A stretch of 45,055 bases of DNA from DATBFG01 sp036558645 (lineage in GTDB: Bacteria; Acidobacteriota; Terriglobia; Terriglobales; Acidobacteriaceae): NCBI GenBank assembly GCA_036558645.1, contig DATBFG010000073.1, positions 1 through 45,055 on the forward strand, written 5' to 3'. Shown here one piece after another: positions 1-8,642 of the stretch. The notes beneath the pieces were generated by a model. It worked only from the letters and a program-made list of their open reading frames with translations. It did not search any database and was not told the origin of the DNA. Every line of letters starts with the position of its first letter. Positions within the stretch are counted from its first letter, which is position 1. Made by a program: the position numbers and the translations under genes.

Positions 1-151
1 AATTCGAGCGAATGTTTCATCGGGTTAATGGTAGGGGACGGGAGTCGCTGATGCCAGCCGAAAGTCAATTGTTGAGAACAGGCGACTTCACTCATTGACC
101 TTTGCCCGAAACGGGACTTGATCAATGAGTGCTATAGGGATTTTTCTCCAA

Positions 152-985
152 CTAGTCACGACCTGCACAACCCGGCTTAGTACGGTCGGAGGGTTTATCG
201 CAGTAGTGCGGCGGGTCTGGAATCTGGAATTTCCACGCCATGCTCTTTTGCCAATTGGCGGCGAATTCTCGTGCTGTCATTCTCTTGACGACTCTGCCCG
301 TCGGGACTTCTAATTCATATCCCATAATCTGACACATAATGCCGCCGCTGGAGCCGGAACAGGGCACTTCAGCCATTACCACGATCGCAGATGCATCGCC
401 TACCCAGTCGATGCCTGACATGTTGTACTCCGGGTTCTTCTCCATGGCCTCACAGGTTTTTCGATCGAGCCAAGTTGCCTTGCAGGGCGGGAAGGACTCT
501 ACCATGTCACGCTGGGCATCCCTAGCAATGCTGATACCATGCACCCTCGGATCGCTTATCAGATATACGTAGACCCAGAACCCCCAGTAACCGCCCCCAT
601 TACCGCCGTTCACGAAGAATTTCTTAGAATCCGGTGCCCATAAAAGATCGACATCTTGGAAGCCATCGGGCAACTCGACTTCGCGCCGCTCTTCAGTCGG
701 CGTCTTCAGTAGGAGATATGCGGTCATGAAGTCTTCGCCAATGTTCCGGTACTGCACCTTGATGTTGCTGAGGCTATCTGGCGAGGGAATGTTGATCGCC
801 TTGCACGGTGCGGTCGATGAAGATAGAGCGGTTCTCGGCGTCTGATTCTTGTATGTCCCCTTGGCCTTGGGATCACATTGCATAGGGAATACCGTCGCCT
901 TCCTGGCCCATGTGGGTGAGGCAGCGAACGCAGGAGGAATCCACGCGAAAACGGAAATCAACGCTAGGACGAAGGCATGTCTCAT
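152..985 (-). CDS. Secreted hypothetical protein
   Basis: This 277-residue protein starts at ATG and has a clear N-terminal signal peptide: MRHAF, then a hydrophobic stretch, then a likely cleavage after PAFA around residue 21. The mature part is cysteine-containing, with pairs such as FPPCKAT/RKTCEAM and VPCSGSSGGIMC, and has a Trp/Gly-rich central segment (NGGGYWGFWVYVY). It should therefore be exported to the periplasm or beyond, where disulfides could form. I do not recognise the family and assign no function. It stands alone: the nearest gene upstream lies more than 300 bases away on the other strand. No strong Shine-Dalgarno is visible before the start, but the signal peptide begins exactly there, which supports it. 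The opposite-strand reading frames over it look like shadows. Confidence 0.75.
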   Translation of the reverse strand: MRHAFVLALISVFAWIPPAFAASPTWARKATVFPMQCDPKAKGTYKNQTPRTALSSSTAPCKAINIPSPDSLSNIKVQYRNIGEDFMTAYLLLKTPTEERREVELPDGFQDVDLLWAPDSKKFFVNGGNGGGYWGFWVYVYLISDPRVHGISIARDAQRDMVESFPPCKATWLDRKTCEAMEKNPEYNMSGIDWVGDASAIVVMAEVPCSGSSGGIMCQIMGYELEVPTGRVVKRMTAREFAANWQKSMAWKFQIPDPPHYCDKPSDRTKPGCAGRD

Positions 986-1312
986 AAATGCTTGCTGATA
1001 TTTCAGAGCCAGTACAACACCTTCGATCTGCTCCGTTCAGTGAAATTGGTCACATGGCTGGAAATTGGCCACACGTGTTCTTGATTGTTGTTAACAGGCG
1101 ATAGCGCAAGCTTGCGCCTTCCATTCGCCTTTTTCGGGGTCAGTGAGTGATATCGCGATTTTGCGCCAACTGACCGCTAGGCCTGTGGATATACTCCTCC
1201 GGTCATCAGGAACGAAATTCGCGGACACGACGCACGGCCCGATATGCTACTCATATGGGAACGATTCTATGGCGATGACTGCTTCAGCGACTTCCACATC
1301 CAAGATGTATGA
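986..1312. other. Gene-free gap with direct repeat and palindrome
   Basis: No gene is visible here. Two near-identical 13-base units starting GAAATTGG lie at 1042-1054 and 1061-1073, 19 bases apart start to start. They resemble the short repeats at ends of IS21-type elements, but no transposase is nearby. A perfect 14-base palindrome (GCGCAAGCTTGCGC) lies at 1104-1117. It sits between short arms AGGCGA (1096-1101) and TCGCCT (1125-1130) followed by a T run, a weak terminator-like shape reading to the right. Confidence 0.4.
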
Positions 1313-1585
1313 TTGAAGACCGTGCCTCCGCTCATCGCCTCATCAGTTCAAAAACGTAAACGCGGAAATCCGAATTGGGGGAAGACACCCCTTCATCTCC
1401 CTGCTCTTCTTACCGAGTTCGAGCGGGAAGTTAAACAATTGGGCCTCACCCGCGAGCAGTATTTAACCTCACCACTGTTGAGGCGATGGTGTGAACGCAA
1501 CCGGAATCGCTGCTACGTTCCCGAATGGTTACTTGAGGCGTGGGGAATCGAAGTGGAAGGACTCTTCGCGGCGTTGCGGACTTGA
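1313..1585 (+). CDS. Small hypothetical protein
   Basis: This is a 90-residue basic protein with no recognisable domain. An in-frame TGA directly precedes position 1313, so the frame must start at TTG 1313 or GTG 1322; neither has a convincing Shine-Dalgarno. The N-terminal part is rich in Lys/Arg (VQKRKRGNPNWGK). The rest looks helical and amphipathic, ending in a Trp/Glu-rich stretch (VPEWLLEAWGIEVEG). There is no signal peptide or membrane segment, so it is probably cytoplasmic. The composition is protein-like and there is no competing frame. It could also be a remnant of a longer gene, because the region before it contains repeat-like sequence and no proper promoter. Confidence 0.45.
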   Translation: MKTVPPLIASSVQKRKRGNPNWGKTPLHLPALLTEFEREVKQLGLTREQYLTSPLLRRWCERNRNRCYVPEWLLEAWGIEVEGLFAALRT

Positions 1586-1820
1586 TCCAATAGTGAGGGA
1601 ACTAGCGAGACCGCAGACGGAATCCCTGGAGGGAGCATGATTGCATTGGCACACGCGACGTGTCATTTATGGCGTTGCTAATCATGCATTCGGCGCGTAG
1701 GATGCCCTAGAGCGTTAGACCGAATCGGTCGTGAGCAGCACTCGCCTTAACAGCCAGTACTCTCCTCAGTACCTCCGAATCTCTCCAGCGTAAACAATCG
1801 AAAGGAACACTAGTATCAAT

Positions 1821-2024
1821 ATGGCAGAACAAGGAACGGTAAAGTGGTTCAACGACGCCAAGGGCTTCGGTTTCATCAGCCGTGAAAACGGTGAAGATGT
1901 CTTTGTGCACTTTTCTGCGATCCAGTCGGGCGGTTTCAGGAGCCTGCAAGAGGGTCAGACTGTGCAATTCGAGGTGACGAAGGGCCCGAAGGGCTGGCAA
2001 GCGGAAAACGTGCGACCTGTCTGA
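1821..2024 (+). CDS. csp: Cold-shock domain protein (CspA family)
   Basis: This 67-residue protein is a single cold-shock domain of standard family length. The RNP1-like motif is GFGFI (about residues 15-19) and the RNP2-like motif is VFVHF (about 27-31). The start GTVKWFNDAKGFGFI is typical of the CspA family. Such proteins bind single-stranded RNA or DNA and melt mRNA secondary structure in the cytoplasm. A purine-rich AAGGA lies near 1802-1806, further from the ATG than usual (about 14 bases), and the gap before it is over 200 bases, so a long leader is possible, as is common for csp mRNAs. A strong intrinsic terminator follows the stop, making it a monocistronic unit. Confidence 0.95.
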   Translation: MAEQGTVKWFNDAKGFGFISRENGEDVFVHFSAIQSGGFRSLQEGQTVQFEVTKGPKGWQAENVRPV

Positions 2025-2039
2025 GCTGGCACAGTTGCG

Positions 2040-2073
2040 AAAAAAGGCGATTCCTCTTGAGATCGCCTTTTTC
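2040..2073 (+). terminator. Intrinsic terminator of csp
   Basis: An 11-base arm AAAAAGGCGAT (2041-2051) pairs perfectly with ATCGCCTTTTT (2062-2072) across a 10-base loop. The right arm itself ends in five T residues. It lies 17 bases after the csp stop codon. Confidence 0.85.
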
Positions 2074-2102
2074 AGAATTCTTACTCGAACAGATCTAATT
2101 CT

Positions 2103-2417
2103 GTGCATGGATTCTCAGTGACACGCGACGACCTCACCTCCACCTACGCTATCATCCGGCATAACATCCGGACCTACCGTTCGGCGGGAGTGGTCGAAGT
2201 GGTCAAAGGCAAGCTGAGAGCAGAATCAACATTGCGGAAGCTTGAAACCTGGCAAGACTCGACAGACCATCATGAAGGGTGGCGCTACTTCATTGAGAGA
2301 TCGCATCTGAAGGCGGGAACTGACCCCAGAGATGCTACCCGACATCGCCAAGCGGAATTTGAACGGCAAGAGTCAGAAGGTCTGCGAAAGAAGAAAACTC
2401 CTATCGCCCCCGCCTAA
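2103..2417 (+). CDS. Hypothetical protein, 104 aa
   Basis: A frame of 104 residues with no family I recognise. It opens at GTG 2103; a second in-frame GTG at 2118 (reading MTRDDLTS) is equally possible. The protein is strongly charged, with many Arg/Lys/Glu/His, and ends in a long polar helix (about residues 75-100, RHRQAEFERQESEG). There is no signal peptide, membrane span or cysteine, so it should be cytoplasmic. It lies directly after the csp terminator, so it probably has its own promoter. Coding status is likely from its composition but not certain. Confidence 0.45.
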   Translation: MHGFSVTRDDLTSTYAIIRHNIRTYRSAGVVEVVKGKLRAESTLRKLETWQDSTDHHEGWRYFIERSHLKAGTDPRDATRHRQAEFERQESEGLRKKKTPIAPA

Positions 2418-2561
2418 GACCCGCAGAGAGCAAAGGACCGTGGCGTGTACGCCAACGATGAGTTTTTGACACCATCCACGTTGATGAGGTTATCCGTGAA
2501 TGACTGGCCGCCGCGCCACGTCAAACACCAGCTTTAGTTAGCAAGACCCATTAGGAGCGTC

Positions 2562-4124
<1,563 letters not shown>

Positions 4125-4447
4125 GCCAACGCTTGAGCATTCTTACTTGGGTGGGCACCGGGTCGGAAAGAGTAGGTCACCTTCTCCCAAGGCGCTGGGA
4201 AACCCTCTCCTTACCGCTTCCTCCTTTGCCCAGGCACGACCCAAATACCACTCCGCGACTGAAATCAACCTCAAGGGAGTCGTGAAACAGTTGAAGCTCG
4301 CTCCTCCCACGGTTTGGCCGGGTGGCCCGGGTCTCGCAGTGTTCGAGACCCGGGTGATTAGGTTGTTTGAGTTTGCCTTCCATTCAATCCCCAAAACTGC
4401 TCGGTGTCCCTCATCTCAATCGGCCGACATGCGGGACTGTGAACCAA
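4125..4447. other. Gene-free gap with strong hairpin
   Basis: The gap separates the radical SAM gene from the convergent NmrA-like gene. A perfect 11-base-pair hairpin lies at 4326-4354: CCCGGGTCTCG pairs with CGAGACCCGGG across a 7-base loop. It may terminate transcription of either gene, but there is no clean T tract after it on either strand. Frames crossing the gap have poor protein character and I do not call a gene. Confidence 0.5.
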
Positions 4448-5341
4448 CTACGCCGCCAATTGCACGGCTTTCTTATATTCAGGCGCGAACACATCGCGGG
4501 CAAATTGTGGAAATGTAACTTTGCCGACACGTTTTTGTTCACCTTTGAATTGCCCCATGATCTCGGGGAATGCCTGTTCCATTTCAACCAGCAGTGCTGC
4601 CATTTCCGACGACATTCCGGCCTGGCTCATTGCAGCCTTCAGCTTGTCGCCAGGAACGGTGACCACGCGGATTTGCTTCCCGATGGCCTGTCCGGCGATG
4701 CGAGCCCATTCATCCAGCGAAACTTCCTGCGGGCCCACGAGATCGATGACATGATGACCGTCGATCGGTTTCAGCAGAAACTCAGCGGCAATCTCGGCGA
4801 TGTCTTGCGTGGCAATGAACCACGCTCTCGCCGATCCCGGGAGTGACGTGTAGATGCTGTCCTGTGCAACGATCGTCGGCAGCGAGAAGAACACGTTCTC
4901 CATGAACTCGTTCGGGCGCAGCGAGACGATGTTCTTCCCGGCATCGCGGAACTTCTCTTCCGTTTCGTACAGTCCAACAATCGGCCCTGTGCCGCTGGGC
5001 AGAAATGCTCCTGCACTTGAAAGCTGAACCACGTGCAGATCCGGATGCTTGCGGAGAGCGCTGCCTCCAGCCTCGGCCATGCGGCGCGCGAGGCCCAACG
5101 GATCGTGCGACGTCGGCTCCGAAGGCGTCAGCCAGAACAGCGCGTCGGCGCCGCGCACCGCCTGCTCAACCACCGCGGGATCGCTGTGCTCACCGCGGAT
5201 GACTTTGGCGCCTCGGCTGGCCAGATCCTTTACTTTCTCCGGATGTCTGGCTACCACAGTGACATCGGAGTGTCGATCAAGAAGTAGGTTAGCGAGTTTG
5301 TTGCCGATGTGACCGGTAGGAGTCGTAACTGTAATCTTCAT
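4448..5341 (-). CDS. NmrA-like NAD(P)-binding oxidoreductase/sensor
   Basis: This 297-residue protein is an atypical short-chain dehydrogenase of the NmrA/NAD(P)H-azoreductase-like group. The N-terminal dinucleotide-binding motif is TPTGHIG (residues 7-13, a GxxGxxG variant). The second strand ends in VVARHPEK, suggesting an Arg that favours NADP(H). Further family features are LFWLTPSEP near residue 90, QLSSAGA near 127, and LRPNEFMENV near 162, typical of the NmrA fold. No YxxxK catalytic pair is obvious, so the protein may be a redox sensor or act on quinone/azo substrates; the substrate is unknown. The start ATG is preceded by AGGAGAAAATCC. A 635-base gap upstream separates it from the divergent nadE. 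Confidence 0.85.
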   Translation of the reverse strand: MKITVTTPTGHIGNKLANLLLDRHSDVTVVARHPEKVKDLASRGAKVIRGEHSDPAVVEQAVRGADALFWLTPSEPTSHDPLGLARRMAEAGGSALRKHPDLHVVQLSSAGAFLPSGTGPIVGLYETEEKFRDAGKNIVSLRPNEFMENVFFSLPTIVAQDSIYTSLPGSARAWFIATQDIAEIAAEFLLKPIDGHHVIDLVGPQEVSLDEWARIAGQAIGKQIRVVTVPGDKLKAAMSQAGMSSEMAALLVEMEQAFPEIMGQFKGEQKRVGKVTFPQFARDVFAPEYKKAVQLAA

Positions 5342-5976
5342 GGATTTTCTCCTATCCGTTCAAGATTCGGGGACTTTGTCTCACGTTTCAAAAAGGCAGA
5401 AATTCTGCTGCTGCCACAAACGGACGAACTAAGGCCCAGCGCTTCATCGCCGGGGATCTATTCACGTGATGAAATCCCGTCCAGTATGAAAGGCTTACCA
5501 ATTGTCTGTGAGGCGACCAGTTCAGGATGTGCATGAAATATCAATTGATATCGACTAGAAGCGGGCGACTGACAGGCTGCTCTTTTGTGACGCTCATCAC
5601 TGACAACCCCCAGATACTTCCTGCATGCTTACACTTGCATAAGTGTCTACGCACACACCACGGCTCCCCATTTGGGGAGCCGCAATCGTTCTTTGACAAT
5701 CTCTACTCGGGATGGGGCGCCGCGTTCGGCGCTTCCGCATGGTCATACCGCAATACCGATAAACCGGAAGACCGATAAGTTCTTTATTTGGCAAATTTTG
5801 CCCCGGAATCTTGCAGAATCGGCAGCTAACTCCTGCAATTCCAAGATTTTAGCTATAAGTCTTTTCCCGGGAAGATTTTAGCGGGAAAAATCCGCTAACG
5901 TGAACATTCCATTAGATGGGGTGGGGGAGGGGTGGGTCGTCTTGGCTGCCGCGAGTACCCGCTTTACACTTAACCT
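5342..5976. other. Divergent intergenic region (NmrA-like gene / nadE)
   Basis: No convincing gene is present in this 635-base region. It holds a perfect 14-base palindrome (ATATCAATTGATAT) at 5538-5551. It also holds a very stable hairpin at 5661-5682 (CGGCTCCCC, 4-base loop, GGGGAGCCG) without a T tract. A third, smaller hairpin (TTAGCGG/CCGCTAA) lies at about 5878-5898, shortly before nadE. These may be regulatory or the remains of lost genes. A possible 83-residue frame at 5527-5778 lacks protein character. Confidence 0.4.
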
Positions 5977-7617
5977 GTGAAGATTGCGTTGGGTCAGATC
6001 AATCCTACCGTTGGTGACTTCCAGGGGAACTCGCAAAAGATAATCGACTTCTCTCGGCGGGCCCGCGACGCAGGCGCCGGCCTCATTCTTTTTCCTGAGC
6101 TGTCGGTCTGCGGCTACCCGCCGCTTGACCTTGTAGAACGCACCTCCTTCGTCACTCACTCTCAGGATGCGATCAAGAAAATCGCTGCGGAGACTATCGG
6201 CATTGCTGTGATCTGCGGTCTGCCAACTCCTGCACAGGCTGAAACGGGCAAGTCCGTCATGAATTCTGCCGCACTCCTGCGGGAGGGGAAGGTCGCCTTC
6301 CTGCAATCGAAGATGCTGTTGCCCACTTACGACGTCTTCGACGAAATGCGGAATTTCGCACCGGCCAAGAGCCAGGTGCTGTTCCCATTTTGCGGCAAGC
6401 AGATGGCTCTCACCATCTGCGAAGATGCGTGGAACGACAAGCACTACTGGAATAAACGCCTATATACGTTCGACCCGGTCGAGGCGCTTGTTCATGCTGG
6501 AGGCAACTTTGTGCTGAATATTTCCGCCTCGCCTTTCTGGCTGGGAAAGCGCAAGGTTCGACGCGAGATGTTGGCGAGTATCGCTCGCGCCTATCAGGTT
6601 CCGGTTGCGATGGTGAATCAGGTTGGCGGCAACGACAGCCTCGTATTTGACGGATCAAGCTTCGTGCTCGACCGTTCCGGGAACGTGATCGCCCGCGGCA
6701 AGTCGTTTGAAGAAGACCTTGTCTACTTTGACTCCGATACCTTGACCGGAGAGCTGCATGATCAGATTGAAGGCGAAGACGAAACCGTGTATGCAGCGTT
6801 GGTCGTTGGTACACGCGACTATGTGCGCAAGTGCGGCTTTCGTCAGGTCATTATTGGATTAAGTGGTGGCATCGATTCTGCGCTTACGGCTGTGATCGCG
6901 GTCGACGCTCTAGGCCCTGAGAACGTCATCGGCGTCGCCATGCCGAGCCAGTATTCTTCGCAAGGTTCGATCGACGACGCTCGCGCTCTGGCCACAAATC
7001 TTGGCATTCGCTTTGAGCTGTTGCCGATTTCCGACATTTTCACGAGCTACCGCAACACCCTCAAAACAATGTTCGCCGGCTGCGCAGAAGATGTCACCGA
7101 AGAGAATCTGCAATCGCGTACACGCGGCACACTATTGATGGCGCTCTCGAACAAGCTGGGCGCATTGGTGCTGAGCACCGGAAATAAGAGCGAACTAGGC
7201 GTTGGCTACTGCACGCTGTATGGCGATATGGTAGGAGGCTTGGCAGTAATTTCGGATGTACCTAAAACCCTGGTTTATCGATTAAGCCACTATGTGAACT
7301 CGCGCAAGCCAGTTATTCCACAAAGCACTCTGGATAAACCGCCGTCGGCCGAGCTTCGTCCTGACCAGAAGGACAGCGACAGTTTGCCACCATACGACGC
7401 TCTTGACGCGATTCTGGAAGATTACGTGGAAGACGGCCACTCGGCTCATCAGATCGCCAAAGACCGCGGTTTCGATATTGCCCTGGTGAGAAACGTCATT
7501 CGGATGGTCGAACGCAGTGAATACAAACGTCAACAGGCGGCACCGGGTCTCAAGATTTCTGCCAAAGCCTTCGGCTACGGACGGCGATTTCCGATTGCGT
7601 CGAAGTCGGATGTTTGA
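5977..7617 (+). CDS. nadE: Glutamine-dependent NAD+ synthetase
   Basis: This 546-residue enzyme makes NAD+ from deamido-NAD+, ATP and glutamine. The N-terminal half is a nitrilase-fold glutaminase with the triad Glu41 (FPELS), Lys112 (QSKMLL) and Cys148 (TICEDAW). It releases ammonia that is channelled to the C-terminal synthetase domain. That domain carries the ATP-pyrophosphatase loop SGGIDS at 296-301 and the NAD-binding stretch STGNKSELGVGYCTLYGDMVGG written here only in part (GNKSELG, LYGDMVGG). The start is GTG 5977, where homology begins (MKIALGQINP). Length fits the bacterial two-domain type. It is the last step of NAD biosynthesis and cytoplasmic. It shares glutamine as nitrogen donor with the glnA/glnE region downstream. 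The next gene, an exported thioredoxin, lies 96 bases downstream. Confidence 0.97.
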   Translation: MKIALGQINPTVGDFQGNSQKIIDFSRRARDAGAGLILFPELSVCGYPPLDLVERTSFVTHSQDAIKKIAAETIGIAVICGLPTPAQAETGKSVMNSAALLREGKVAFLQSKMLLPTYDVFDEMRNFAPAKSQVLFPFCGKQMALTICEDAWNDKHYWNKRLYTFDPVEALVHAGGNFVLNISASPFWLGKRKVRREMLASIARAYQVPVAMVNQVGGNDSLVFDGSSFVLDRSGNVIARGKSFEEDLVYFDSDTLTGELHDQIEGEDETVYAALVVGTRDYVRKCGFRQVIIGLSGGIDSALTAVIAVDALGPENVIGVAMPSQYSSQGSIDDARALATNLGIRFELLPISDIFTSYRNTLKTMFAGCAEDVTEENLQSRTRGTLLMALSNKLGALVLSTGNKSELGVGYCTLYGDMVGGLAVISDVPKTLVYRLSHYVNSRKPVIPQSTLDKPPSAELRPDQKDSDSLPPYDALDAILEDYVEDGHSAHQIAKDRGFDIALVRNVIRMVERSEYKRQQAAPGLKISAKAFGYGRRFPIASKSDV

Positions 7618-7713
7618 GCATGATGCGCGTCCCGTTTATCATTACTCTTCGAACCTGCCGAAATCGGTTCGACCGCATTGATTTCCAGTCCTCCAAAAAC
7701 CAGAAAGGAACGC

Positions 7714-8619
7714 ATGTCCCGTAGACTTCTTCACCTATCCTGTGTCTTGCTATGCATGGGTTCGTTGTCAGCTCAACAGAAGGCTACTCCGCCTACGCAC
7801 CCAACATCCTCTGCAGCTCATCCGACCACGGCTGCGAGTCTTCCGACAGAAGACACCGTGAACGCATTCATGAAGCAGATGTTTGGCTACGATGAGACAC
7901 TGTCATGGAAGGTGACTGCCATAAAGCCCGCGCCAGGAGGGTTGGCCGAAGTTGACGTAGTCATCAGCAACCCGCAGGGGCAACAAGGGAACAAGCTCTA
8001 TGTGACGCCGGACGGCAAGCACGCTCTCACCGGCGAAATCATCCCGTTTGGCGAACACCCGTTTACAGAAGCCAGGCAGAAATTGGAGAAGGGAATCAAC
8101 GGGCCTTCGCGCGGTCCTGCCGATGCTCCGGTCACGATCGTAGAATTCAGCGACTTGCAGTGCCCCCACTGCAAACAGGCACAGCCGTCGGTCGATAAGC
8201 TGCTAACCGAAGAGAAGAACGTGCGTGTGATTTTCCAGCACTTTCCTCTGCCCATGCATGAATGGGCACAAAAGGCTGCCTATTACGCAGACTGCGTTGG
8301 ACGAGCCAATAACGATGCCTTCTGGAAGTTTATCCAAAGCGTCTATGACGCGCAGGCAGACATCAATAGCTCGAATGCTGACGAGAAACTGAAGGGTTTC
8401 GCGGATGTTGCTGGCGTGAAGGGCAGCGACGCTGCTGCTTGCGCCGATAAGCCGGAAACTGCGGGACGCGTGGAGCGTTCGATCGAACTGGGCAAGTCGC
8501 TCGACGTTACAGCTACCCCGACCGCTTTTGTGAACGGACGGCGTGTTCCTATCGGTGCGAATCAGTATGAGGTCCTGAAGATGGTAACCGAGTACGCTGC
8601 AAAGAAGGGAAAGGATTGA
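7714..8619 (+). CDS. Exported DsbA-like thioredoxin-fold protein
   Basis: A 301-residue protein with a signal peptide (MSRRLLHLSC..., cleavage near SLSAQ, residue 21), a Pro/Thr/Ala-rich linker, an N-terminal extension (about 43-125) and a C-terminal DsbA/thioredoxin_4 domain. The redox motif is CPHC (C150, C153) and the cis-Pro loop is TATPT (Pro269). An extra cysteine pair (C194, C243) may be structural. It probably oxidises or isomerises disulfides in the periplasm, or reduces a specific partner; the partner is not evident. The start is the ATG at 7714, because AGAAAGGA lies just before it and the signal peptide begins there. The upstream TTG at 7678 would add 12 unlikely residues. Confidence 0.9.
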   Translation: MSRRLLHLSCVLLCMGSLSAQQKATPPTHPTSSAAHPTTAASLPTEDTVNAFMKQMFGYDETLSWKVTAIKPAPGGLAEVDVVISNPQGQQGNKLYVTPDGKHALTGEIIPFGEHPFTEARQKLEKGINGPSRGPADAPVTIVEFSDLQCPHCKQAQPSVDKLLTEEKNVRVIFQHFPLPMHEWAQKAAYYADCVGRANNDAFWKFIQSVYDAQADINSSNADEKLKGFADVAGVKGSDAAACADKPETAGRVERSIELGKSLDVTATPTAFVNGRRVPIGANQYEVLKMVTEYAAKKGKD

Positions 8620-8642
8620 TCTCCGGATCTTTATCCTTAAGG

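Noticed and set aside
125..572. Plus-strand frames opposite the secreted hypothetical
   Set aside because: They are antisense to a frame with a clean signal peptide and lack protein-like composition and ribosome binding sites.
1707..2108. 133-residue minus-strand frame over csp
   Set aside because: It is fully antisense to an unmistakable cold-shock gene and runs through its terminator.
5538..5551. 14-base palindrome ATATCAATTGATAT as an operator
   Set aside because: A few palindromes of this length are expected by chance in 45 kb, and it lies nearly 200 bases from the closest start; kept only as a note.
5527..5778. 83-residue frame in the nadE upstream gap
   Set aside because: It spans the 5661-5682 hairpin and shows no protein-like composition or start signal.
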